A DNA stretch of 13,597 bases from CAZWSE01 sp964636575 (GTDB taxonomy: Bacteria; Pseudomonadota; Alphaproteobacteria; Rhodobacterales; Rhodobacteraceae), in assembly GCA_964636575.1 (NCBI GenBank), contig CAZWSE010000092.1, positions 1-13,597 of the forward strand. Direction: 5' to 3'. Each line of letters begins with the position of its first letter. The first letter of the stretch is position 1. The notes beneath the pieces are model-generated. The model was not told where the DNA came from, did no database searches, and was given only the letters and a program-made list of their open reading frames with translations. The translations under genes were made by a program, and so were the position numbers. This document shows positions 5,979-13,177 of the stretch, piece by piece.

Positions 5979-8417
5979 ATGCAGCAGTTGCCCGATACGT
6001 TCCAAAACTGGTTTCAGTCCAAAGGCTGGGCGGTGCATCCGCATCAGTTGGACATGCTCGCGCGTGCGGATGATCCGTCGCTTCTGTTGATTGCGCCCAC
6101 GGGCGGCGGCAAGACATTGGCGGGGTTTCTGCCGACGCTCACGGACCTGTCCCAAAACGCCCACGAAGGGCTGCACACGCTTTACATCTCGCCGCTTAAA
6201 GCACTCGCGGCGGACATCAAACGCAACTTGACCACCCCCGTCACAGAGATGGATCTGCCCATCCGGATTGAGGATCGCACCGGCGACACGCCGGCCAGCC
6301 GCAAGAAACGGCAGCGCGCGGACCCGCCGCATATCTTGCTGACGACGCCTGAAAGTCTGGCGCTTTTGACCTCTTACGAGGACGCGCCGCATATGTTCAA
6401 AGGCCTGAAACGGGTGGTCGTGGATGAAATCCATGCGCTCTCAGAATCCAAGCGCGGGGATCAGTTGATGCTGGCGCTCGCGCGGTTGCAAAGCCTGTGT
6501 CCCGATCTCAAGCGGGTCGGGTTGTCTGCGACAGTCGACGACCCCGAGGCCATTGCTCATCTGCTTGCCAAGCACCCCGATCCCTGCCCCATTCTGCAAG
6601 CAGACCCTGGCCCTGCGCCGGACATTCAGATGCTGACCACAGATGAACCGCCACCTTGGGCGGGCGCGGGCGCGGGCTATTCCATTCCGGCTGTGCTTGA
6701 ACAGGTCAAAGCGCACAACACGACGCTCATCTTCCACAACACACGCGCGCAGGCCGAGATCTTCTTTCACAAACTCTGGCTCGCCAACACCGACAGTCTA
6801 CCCATCGGCATCCATCATGGCAGTCTCGACCGGACCCAGCGCGAACGGGTTGAACAGGCCATGGTGCGCGGGGATTTGAAAGCGATTGTCTGCACAGGCA
6901 GCCTCGATCTGGGGATCGATTGGGGCGATGTGGATCTGGTCATCCAGATTGGCGCCCCAAAAAACGTCAAACGCTTGGTCCAGCGGATCGGGCGGGCGAA
7001 CCATCGGTACAACGCCCCCTCTAAAGCGCTTTTGGTGCCTGCAAACCGGTTTGAAGTGGTCGAATGTATCGCGGCCTTGCAAGCGGTCAAAGACGGCACG
7101 CTTGACGGCGATCCGCGCGGTGACGGGCCGCGCGATGTGCTGTGCCAACATATCTTGATTGCCGCCTGCGCAGGCCCGTTTGAGGCCGACGCTCTGTATC
7201 AAGAAGTGACCAGTGCCGGCGCCTATAGCACGCTGACACGCGCGGCATTTGACGCTTGTCTCGATTTCTGTGCGACCGGCGGCTACGCCCTGCGCGCCTA
7301 TGACAAATGGCAAAAGATCGTGCAACGCCCCGACGGGTTTTGGCAGTTGCGTGATCCGCGCAGCGCACAGCGCATCCGCATGAATATTGGCACCATTCAA
7401 GACACGGATACGCTGAAAGTTCGGCTCAAACGCAGTCGCGGCGGCAAGCCCTTGGGCGAGATCGAAGAAGGCTTCGCCGCCACTTTAACCGCCGGAGACA
7501 CCTTTTTGATCGGCGGCCAGATCGTGCGCTATGAAGGCCTGCGCGAGATGACCGTCGAGGTCAGCCGCCGCGCCGACAAAAAGCCCAAGATCGCGAGCTT
7601 CATGGGCACCAAATTCGCGACCTCAACCCAGTTGAGCCAACGCATTCTGGGCTACCTGCAACAGCCCGACTGGCCAGATCTGCCCGCCCATACCGCCGAT
7701 TGGCTCGACCTTCAGCGCCGGGTTTCAAAACTGCCAGAGCCGAACAGGCTGTTGATTGAAACCTTCCCCCACGATACCCGCGCCCATTCGGTTATCTACG
7801 GATTTGCAGGACGCAATGCGCAGCAAACGCTCGGGCTGTTGGTGACCAAGCGTATGGAAGAACTGGGGCTGAACCCCTTGGGCTTTGTCGCCACCGACTA
7901 TGCGACAATGATCTGGGGGTTGGAGGCCATCACCGACCCTGCGCCTCTGTTTTCGCCCGACGCCTTGGAAGACGGGCTTGAGACGTGGCTGGCCGGAAAT
8001 GCCGTGATGAAACGAACCTTCCGCGCGAGTGCCACCATCGCGGGCTTGATTGAACGCAATACCCCCCAAGCCCGCAAGACAGGGCGACAAGCCACCTTCA
8101 GCAGCGACATTTTGTATGACACCCTACACAAATATGACCCCGATCATTTGATGCTCCAGATCACCCGCGAAGAGGCTCTGCGCGGTTTGGTCGATTTCGG
8201 GCGGATTGCCGACATGGTTGCACGTGTGTCGGACCGGATTGATCTGGTGACCCTGCCAAGGCTGACGCCTCTCGCGGCCCCCCTGTTCTTGGAAGTCGGG
8301 CGCGTTCCTGTGAAAGGCTTGGCCGAAGAACAGCTTCTGGCCGAAGAAACCGCGCGGTTGATGTCGATGGCGGGGTTGCCGGAGCCGCAAAAGCCAAGCT
8401 GGCGTGTCGGCTACTAA
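5979..8417 (+). CDS. Lhr-like ligase-associated DEXH-box DNA helicase
   Basis: Superfamily 2 ATP-dependent 3'-5' helicase of the Lhr group, of the subfamily linked to an ATP-dependent DNA ligase, a metallo-beta-lactamase-type exonuclease and a phosphoesterase in a putative DNA damage response. The 812-residue product shows Walker A APTGGGKT (39-46), DEIH (149-152), SAT (183-185), HHGSL (279-283) and motif VI QRIGRANHR (335-343). After the two RecA domains (to about 400) comes the long winged-helix and Lhr-core C-terminal region. The frame is open from a GTG at 5937, but homologues begin close to LPxxFxxWF, so the ATG at 5979 is preferred. pdeM follows after 39 nt in the same direction. The subfamily call is by overall similarity plus the pdeM neighbour and is quite secure. 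Confidence 0.92.
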   Translation: MQQLPDTFQNWFQSKGWAVHPHQLDMLARADDPSLLLIAPTGGGKTLAGFLPTLTDLSQNAHEGLHTLYISPLKALAADIKRNLTTPVTEMDLPIRIEDRTGDTPASRKKRQRADPPHILLTTPESLALLTSYEDAPHMFKGLKRVVVDEIHALSESKRGDQLMLALARLQSLCPDLKRVGLSATVDDPEAIAHLLAKHPDPCPILQADPGPAPDIQMLTTDEPPPWAGAGAGYSIPAVLEQVKAHNTTLIFHNTRAQAEIFFHKLWLANTDSLPIGIHHGSLDRTQRERVEQAMVRGDLKAIVCTGSLDLGIDWGDVDLVIQIGAPKNVKRLVQRIGRANHRYNAPSKALLVPANRFEVVECIAALQAVKDGTLDGDPRGDGPRDVLCQHILIAACAGPFEADALYQEVTSAGAYSTLTRAAFDACLDFCATGGYALRAYDKWQKIVQRPDGFWQLRDPRSAQRIRMNIGTIQDTDTLKVRLKRSRGGKPLGEIEEGFAATLTAGDTFLIGGQIVRYEGLREMTVEVSRRADKKPKIASFMGTKFATSTQLSQRILGYLQQPDWPDLPAHTADWLDLQRRVSKLPEPNRLLIETFPHDTRAHSVIYGFAGRNAQQTLGLLVTKRMEELGLNPLGFVATDYATMIWGLEAITDPAPLFSPDALEDGLETWLAGNAVMKRTFRASATIAGLIERNTPQARKTGRQATFSSDILYDTLHKYDPDHLMLQITREEALRGLVDFGRIADMVARVSDRIDLVTLPRLTPLAAPLFLEVGRVPVKGLAEEQLLAEETARLMSMAGLPEPQKPSWRVGY

Positions 8418-8456
8418 CACCTTGCATTTGCGCATAAAACCCGCCAAGAAACTGGG

Positions 8457-9125
8457 ATGGGTGGGTATGAATTTTCTCTTTCCGGGGCTGGGTTGACGGC
8501 TTTGGCCTCTGGCGCGCTCTGGTGGAGCGAGCATAGCTTGCTCTGTGTATCCGACCTGCATCTTGGCAAGTCGGAGCGGATCGCGCGGCGCGGCGGTGCG
8601 ACCCTTCCCCCCTATGAAACCCGCGATACCCTTACCCGGTTGGCGGCTGATCTGGCCCTGTGTCAGGCCAAAACCGTGATCTGTCTGGGCGATAGCTTTG
8701 ACGATCAAATGTCGGCGGACAACCTGCCCGCCGAAGAACGCGCGTGGATCCGCAAGCTTCAGCAAAACCGCCGTTGGGTCTGGATAGAAGGCAACCACGA
8801 TCCGGGTCCGAACCACATGGGCGGGCAATCGTTGATTGAACTGCCGATGGCGCCGCTGACCTTTCGCCATATCGCCCAAACCGGAAACAGCGGTGAGATC
8901 TCTGGCCACTACCATCCCAAAGTGAAGCTGGCTTTGGGCGGGCGCACTGTCAGTCGCGCTGCCTTTTTGATCGACCGTGACCGCGTGATCTTGCCATCTT
9001 ACGGGACCTACACCGGCGGGCTTTTGTCCACGGATCCAACCCTAAGCCACATGATGCATCCAGAGGCCCTTGCGGTGCTGACCGGTCGCGCGGCCAACCC
9101 TGTTCCTATGCCACGAAGTGCCTGA
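8457..9125 (+). CDS. pdeM: Ligase-associated DNA damage response metallophosphoesterase PdeM
   Basis: Calcineurin-like metallophosphoesterase of the ligase-associated subfamily, usually encoded beside the Lhr-like helicase as here. The 222-residue product has the two-metal motifs in order: SDLHLGKSERIARRGG (Asp33, His35), GDSFDD (Asp79), GNHD (112-115), and GHYHP (His151, His153). The LHLGKSERIARRGG stretch is specific to this subfamily. The ATG at 8457 has only a weak AAGAAA upstream, and the 39-nt gap after the helicase suggests co-transcription. Its stop (9123-9125) lies 4 nt before the preferred start of the next gene, with 8 nt of overlap if that gene uses its GTG at 9118. By family it hydrolyses phosphodiester or phosphomonoester bonds, probably on damaged DNA or repair intermediates; the natural substrate is uncertain. 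Confidence 0.92.
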   Translation: MGGYEFSLSGAGLTALASGALWWSEHSLLCVSDLHLGKSERIARRGGATLPPYETRDTLTRLAADLALCQAKTVICLGDSFDDQMSADNLPAEERAWIRKLQQNRRWVWIEGNHDPGPNHMGGQSLIELPMAPLTFRHIAQTGNSGEISGHYHPKVKLALGGRTVSRAAFLIDRDRVILPSYGTYTGGLLSTDPTLSHMMHPEALAVLTGRAANPVPMPRSA

Positions 9126-9129
9126 TCAG

Positions 9130-9558
9130 ATGCCCGACCTTGATCCCCAAATCGTCCAAAAGCTGCATGCAAGCTTCGACAGTCAGGCAATGATGGCAAC
9201 CTTGGGGGCCAAGCTTGTCTCGACCATCCCGGGTGAGGTCGTCATTGAGGCCCCAATTTTGCCAATAGCCACTCAACAACACGGGTTCGGCCACGCCGGA
9301 TTGAGCTTTTCCATCGGAGACAGCGCCGCGGGCTATGCTGCCCTATCGCGCATGCCCTTAGACCGCGAAGTTCTAACGGCGGAGATCAAGATAAACCTGT
9401 TGGCGCCTGCTAAGGGGGATCAACTGCGCGCAACTGGGCGCGTTTTGAAACCTGGCAAGCGGTTGGTCGTGGTTGCGGCGGATGTGCATGCCATCGATCA
9501 GGGCGTTGAGACCCTGATCGCAGTCTTGCAAGGCACGATGGTGCCTGTCGGGCCTTGA
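9130..9558 (+). CDS. PaaI-family hotdog-fold thioesterase
   Basis: 142-residue single-domain hotdog protein, normal length for the PaaI/acyl-CoA thioesterase group, probably hydrolysing an acyl- or aryl-CoA. The diagnostic region is TQQHGFGHAGLSFSIGDSAA, where HGxxHxG and the following Asp64 correspond to the active-site region, then KINLLAPAKGDQLRATGRVLKPGKR, the typical central strands. Two starts are possible: ATG 9130, or an in-frame GTG 9118 that overlaps pdeM by 8 nt. ATG is preferred because homologues start close to this point and neither candidate has a clear ribosome binding site. It is probably translated with pdeM and the helicase, but no functional link to repair is evident. Its TGA abuts the folD stop on the other strand. 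Substrate unknown. Confidence 0.85.
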   Translation: MPDLDPQIVQKLHASFDSQAMMATLGAKLVSTIPGEVVIEAPILPIATQQHGFGHAGLSFSIGDSAAGYAALSRMPLDREVLTAEIKINLLAPAKGDQLRATGRVLKPGKRLVVVAADVHAIDQGVETLIAVLQGTMVPVGP

Positions 9559-10452
9559 TCAGGCCGTCAGTCCGTCCGGCTCTGGCAATCCATTGGCGCG
9601 GCAACAGGCGGTGACCGTATTGGCCAAAAGACAAGCAATCGTCATGGGACCAACCCCGCCCGGAACAGGGGTGATCGCACCCGCGACTTCAGCGCAGCTG
9701 TCATAATCCGCGTCCCCGACAAGGCGGGTGCCGCCGCCTTCTTTCTCAATCCGGTTGATGCCGACATCAATCACAGTGGCGCCTGGTTTGATCCAATCCC
9801 CTGGCACCATCTGAGGGCGGCCAACGGCGGCAACAACAATATCCGCACGACGCACGACATCCGCCAGATCCTTGGTGCGGGAATGGGCGATGGTGACGGT
9901 GCAGCTGTCGCCCAATAGCAGTTGGGCCATCGGCTTGCCGACAATGTTCGACCGCCCGACAACGACCGCATCCATACCGGACAACGACCCGTGATGCGCG
10001 CGCAGCATCATCAGGCAGCCCAAGGGGGTACAAGGGACCATGCTCTTTTGACCCGTGCCCAGCAACCCGACGTTAGAAATATGAAACCCGTCGACGTCCT
10101 TGGCGGGATCAATGGAATTGATGACCAAATCTTCGTCCAAATGCTTCGGCAGCGGCAGCTGAACTAGAATACCGTGTACTTCAGGGTCGGCGTTTAGCTT
10201 TTGGATCAAAGCCAGCAAATCCGCTTCAGGCGTATCTACGTCCAGCTTATGCTCGTAAGAATTCATGCCCACTTCGACGGTCATCTTACCTTTTGAGCGG
10301 ACATAGACCTGGCTGGCAGGGTCTTCGCCGACCAGTACAACAGCAAGGCCGGGGGTAATGCCATGATCTGCTTTTAAGCCAGTGACATGGGCGCCAACCT
10401 TGGCGCGCACATCCGCAGCAAAGGCTTTTCCATCAATTACAGTCGCAGCCAT
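9559..10452 (-). CDS. folD: Bifunctional methylenetetrahydrofolate dehydrogenase / methenyltetrahydrofolate cyclohydrolase
   Basis: Cytoplasmic FolD interconverts 5,10-methylene-THF, 5,10-methenyl-THF and 10-formyl-THF using NADP. The 297-residue product is full length. Catalytic residues are visible: Tyr50 and Lys54 in QVYVRSKGK, Gln98 in GILVQLPLP, and Asp121 in DVDGFH. The Rossmann cofactor motif VVGRSNIVGKP (164-174) and the family signature PVPGGVGPMT (262-271) are both intact. The ATG at 10450-10452 is preceded on the minus strand by AGGGGG (10461-10466), a good ribosome binding site that touches the end of the intergenic repeat. It lies downstream of fhs on the same strand across a 119-nt gap, and the two enzymes act in consecutive steps. 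No separate terminator exists beyond its stop because the thioesterase gene ends at the adjacent base. Confidence 0.97.
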   Translation of the reverse strand: MAATVIDGKAFAADVRAKVGAHVTGLKADHGITPGLAVVLVGEDPASQVYVRSKGKMTVEVGMNSYEHKLDVDTPEADLLALIQKLNADPEVHGILVQLPLPKHLDEDLVINSIDPAKDVDGFHISNVGLLGTGQKSMVPCTPLGCLMMLRAHHGSLSGMDAVVVGRSNIVGKPMAQLLLGDSCTVTIAHSRTKDLADVVRRADIVVAAVGRPQMVPGDWIKPGATVIDVGINRIEKEGGGTRLVGDADYDSCAEVAGAITPVPGGVGPMTIACLLANTVTACCRANGLPEPDGLTA

Positions 10453-10464
10453 CCGTCAGGCCCC

Positions 10465-10499
10465 CTCTTCTTTGTTCAAAATAAATCCCCGCCGGAGGC
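10465..10499. repeat. Intergenic repeat element, copy 2
   Basis: Bases 10465-10489 match the conserved end of the element at 5848-5872 with one mismatch (CTCTTCTTTGTTC, one differing base, AAATAAATCCC). The sequence then diverges into CGCCGGAGGCAG instead of the long GGGGGC/GCCCCC hairpin. It sits in the gap between folD and fhs. On the minus strand its GAAGAG end runs straight into the folD ribosome binding site, so it lies in the folD 5' leader or the fhs-folD mRNA. Two variants sharing a common end are consistent with a dispersed family. Function unknown. Confidence 0.65.
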
Positions 10500-10571
10500 A
10501 GAGTGGGCCCAATAAGGGCACACGGCACGGACCGCAGGGGGCTCAATGCCCGCTGCGCTCCGATCTTTGGC

Positions 10572-12248
10572 TTAGAACAGACCTTCGATCTGACCCTCAT
10601 CGTTGAGCATGATTGCTTCGGCAGAGGGCACACGCGGCAGGCCGGGCATGGTCATGATGTCACCGCAGACAGCCACAATAAAGCCGGCACCCGCGCTTAA
10701 GCGCACTTCGCGGACAGGGACAGAATGCCCATCAGGTGCACCGCGACGGGTCGGATCAGTGGTAAAGCTGTACTGGGTTTTGGCCATACAAACCGGCAGA
10801 TTGCCGTAGCCCTGCTCTTCCCAGTCTTTCAACTGGTTGCGGGTCTTTTGATCCATGATGACTTCATCAGCGCGGTAAATCCGCTTGGAAATTGTTTCGA
10901 TCTTTTCAAACAGGCCCATTTCGTCGGGATAGATCGGGGCAAAGTTGGCCTCGTCTTTATCCGCAATTTCAGCCACGCGGGTTGCAAGATCAGCGGAGCC
11001 TTCGCTACCAAGTTCCCAGTGACGCGACAAGATCGCTTCCGAGCCTTGGCTGGCCACGTAGTCTTTAACGGCCTGCACTTCGGCATCTGTGTCGGTGACA
11101 AAGTGGTTGATCGCAACGACAACAGGCACGCCGAAGGATTTCAGGTTCTCAATATGACGACCAAGATTGGCGCAGCCCGCTTTGACCGCATCTACGTTTT
11201 CTTCGCCCAAATCAGCCTTAGCGATCCCGCCGTTCATCTTCATTGCGCGCACTGTGGCCACAAGCACCACACATGATGGGGACAGCCCCGCTTTGCGGCA
11301 TTTGATGTTCAGGAACTTTTCGGCACCCAAATCAGCGCCGAAGCCAGCCTCTGTCACCACATAGTCGGTCAGTTTCAGCGCTGTTGTCGTCGCAATGACC
11401 GAGTTACAGCCATGTGCGATGTTCGCGAAAGGACCGCCGTGCACGAAGGCAGGGTTGTTTTCCAGCGTTTGCACAAGGTTCGGCTGCATCGCGTCTTTTA
11501 GCAGAACAGTCATCGCGCCATCGGCTTTGATGTCACGAGCAAAGACAGGGGATTTATCACGGCGGTATGCCACGATCATATCGCCCAGACGCTTTTGCAG
11601 GTCTTTGAGGTCTTTGGCCAAGCACAGGATCGCCATAACCTCAGAAGCCACTGTGATGTCAAATCCAGCCTCACGCGGGAAACCGTTGGACACGCCGCCC
11701 AAGGACGCAGTGATCTGACGCAACGCGCGGTCGTTCATATCAACAACACGGCGCCAGACGACGCGGCGGGTGTCAATCTCTAGCGCATTGCCCCAGTAGA
11801 TGTGGTTGTCGATCATCGCGGACAGCAGGCTGTGCGCTGATGTGATCGCGTGGAAATCACCTGTGAAGTGCAGGTTCATTTCTTCCATCGGTACGATCTG
11901 GGCATAGCCGCCGCCTGCGGCCCCGCCCTTCATCCCGAAGTTCGGCCCTAAAGACGCTTCGCGGATACAGACCATCGCGTTTTTGCCAATCCGGTTCAAA
12001 CCGTCGCCCAAGCCCACGGTCGTGGTTGTTTTACCTTCGCCTGCGGGGGTCGGGTTGATTGCTGTCACGAGGATCAGTTTGCCGTCTTTTTTCTTTTGCA
12101 CCGAATTGATGAAAGACTGGCTGACTTTGGCTTTGTCATGGCCGTAGGGCAGAAGATCATCACTGCTGATTCCAATTTTTGCGCCAATCTCTTGGATCGG
12201 CTTTTTGTTGGCTTCGCGAGCGATTTCAATATCAGATTTGTAGGCCAT
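10572..12248 (-). CDS. fhs: Formate-tetrahydrofolate ligase (10-formyl-THF synthetase)
   Basis: ATP-dependent ligase joining formate to THF to give 10-formyl-THF, or in reverse releasing formate and ATP; cytoplasmic. The 558-residue product has the usual length. The P-loop TPAGEGKT lies at 67-74, the signature REASLGPNFGMKGGAAGGG at 97-115, and LHFTGDFHAI at 127-136. The ATG at 12246-12248 is chosen because GGGGAG (12253-12258) precedes it on the minus strand and the family start near here is MAYKSDIEIA. An upstream in-frame ATG at 12278 would add ten residues without family support. folD lies downstream on the same strand, completing the formate to methylene-THF branch; in roseobacters this branch can oxidise one-carbon units from methylated substrates. 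An inverted repeat lies in the leader (12269-12300). Confidence 0.97.
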   Translation of the reverse strand: MAYKSDIEIAREANKKPIQEIGAKIGISSDDLLPYGHDKAKVSQSFINSVQKKKDGKLILVTAINPTPAGEGKTTTTVGLGDGLNRIGKNAMVCIREASLGPNFGMKGGAAGGGYAQIVPMEEMNLHFTGDFHAITSAHSLLSAMIDNHIYWGNALEIDTRRVVWRRVVDMNDRALRQITASLGGVSNGFPREAGFDITVASEVMAILCLAKDLKDLQKRLGDMIVAYRRDKSPVFARDIKADGAMTVLLKDAMQPNLVQTLENNPAFVHGGPFANIAHGCNSVIATTTALKLTDYVVTEAGFGADLGAEKFLNIKCRKAGLSPSCVVLVATVRAMKMNGGIAKADLGEENVDAVKAGCANLGRHIENLKSFGVPVVVAINHFVTDTDAEVQAVKDYVASQGSEAILSRHWELGSEGSADLATRVAEIADKDEANFAPIYPDEMGLFEKIETISKRIYRADEVIMDQKTRNQLKDWEEQGYGNLPVCMAKTQYSFTTDPTRRGAPDGHSVPVREVRLSAGAGFIVAVCGDIMTMPGLPRVPSAEAIMLNDEGQIEGLF

Positions 12249-12268
12249 AGGACTCCCCGTCGTTGGCA

Positions 12269-12300
12269 GTATGCGCATGTATGCTTAAGCGCTGCATACA
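12269..12300 (-). promoter_or_regulatory. Inverted repeat in the fhs upstream region, possible operator
   Basis: On the plus strand the arms TGTATGC (12278-12284) and GCATACA (12294-12300) form a perfect 7-bp inverted repeat with a 9-base spacer TTAAGCGCT. Another GTATGC copy lies at 12269-12274, and ATGCGCAT (12271-12278) is itself a perfect palindrome. The cluster lies 20-50 nt upstream of the fhs start, a usual place for an operator or a leader hairpin. A GntR-type or similar dimeric regulator is one possibility. No promoter hexamers can be placed with confidence. Confidence 0.4.
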
Positions 12301-12395
12301 ATGCTGCGCACCCTATTTCGCATCGCGATTCCGACATTTCCACGGTTGCTTGCGGCGAAACGCGCCCCGTGTGACGCCTTTCGGAAACAGATGTG

Positions 12396-12992
12396 CTAAC
12401 TGCGCACTGTCTTTAGATGCGCCCATGCAGGTTGGTCGGGGACGTGTAGTGTCACTGTATCGCCCACTTGGAACACCCCTGCCCGTTCTACCCATGCCGT
12501 CACACCGCGCATGTTTTTGGCTGCTGCCTTAAAGGCCTTGCCGTGCCCGGGCCGTGTGTCTTCGATCACTTTGGCCGGATAGATGCAGGGTCTGTTTTCC
12601 ATATCAATGACCAAGGTCGCCCCCGTGCTGGATTGCAGCCGAGACGATGGCGGGACATGTGTGAAATCGGGGATCCCTTCGATGACCATTGAGGCTCCGA
12701 TCCATGCCGGATCAATCGCCTCTACCCCGATTTTGTCTGCGATCACCGCCAGCTCTTCCGCCGACACGACCGAGAATTGTCGCACATTCGCGATCTCGGT
12801 GCCTTTGGGGTATTGCGATGTGACCCTGCTGCAAGAGGCCCGCGTCACGCCTGAATGATACTCGCCAGCGACCCCGCCGATTTTGGCGTCAAGCTTCTGC
12901 ATTGGTGCGGCTTGAATATCAACGGTCGAATCTGCCACCTGACCGAGCCATGTGATCTTGGCGGTGAAGGACGTCGGGATAAGGGCGGGCAT
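12396..12992 (-). CDS. MOSC domain-containing protein
   Basis: 198-residue cytoplasmic protein with a MOSC (molybdenum cofactor sulfurase C-terminal) domain. Family members bind sulfur or molybdenum cofactor through a conserved cysteine, here most likely Cys136 in ENRPCIYPAKVIE. Other MOSC-like stretches are VRQFSVVSAEELAVIA (70-85), DPAWIGASMVIEGI (94-107) and FQVGDTVTLHVP (174-185), and it begins with the usual short strand near KITWLG. The start ATG (12990-12992) follows a strong AGGAGA ribosome binding site at 12999-13004. It is a stand-alone gene on the minus strand between ftsH and fhs; no molybdoenzyme gene is in the window, so its client is unknown. The 147-nt gap downstream, before the fhs start, holds no terminator that I can see. 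Confidence 0.88.
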   Translation of the reverse strand: MPALIPTSFTAKITWLGQVADSTVDIQAAPMQKLDAKIGGVAGEYHSGVTRASCSRVTSQYPKGTEIANVRQFSVVSAEELAVIADKIGVEAIDPAWIGASMVIEGIPDFTHVPPSSRLQSSTGATLVIDMENRPCIYPAKVIEDTRPGHGKAFKAAAKNMRGVTAWVERAGVFQVGDTVTLHVPDQPAWAHLKTVRS

Positions 12993-13121
12993 GGTGTCTC
13001 TCCTGTAGCTTGTCTGGACTTTCGGGGAAGTCTACCTTTTGAACAAGCCTGATTTGGGCCCCATGCAATGACGATTTATGACTGGTCCATCACAGAATTT
13101 GATCGCGGGGTGCGGCCCAAG

Positions 13122-13155
13122 AAAAAACCCGACGCAGGTCAGTGCATCGGGTTTT
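13122..13155 (-). terminator. Intrinsic terminator of ftsH
   Basis: On the minus strand the left arm AAAACCCGATGCA pairs with TGCGTCGGGTTTT around the loop CTGACC. This gives a 13-bp stem with a single G-U pair, and six Ts follow. It lies 22 nt after the ftsH stop codon. On the plus strand the same stem ends in TTTTG, so it may also terminate weakly in that direction, although no plus-strand gene ends nearby. Confidence 0.88.
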
Positions 13156-13177
13156 GTCGATTTGATACCTGCGCGCC

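Noticed and set aside
8124..8915. Minus-strand open frame of 263 codons over the helicase/pdeM junction
   Set aside because: Antisense to two genes with clear catalytic motifs; low-complexity, basic composition and no family resemblance.
12249..12278. In-frame ATG at 12278 as the fhs start
   Set aside because: The extension is not family-like, and the ribosome binding site GGGGAG is placed for the ATG at 12248.
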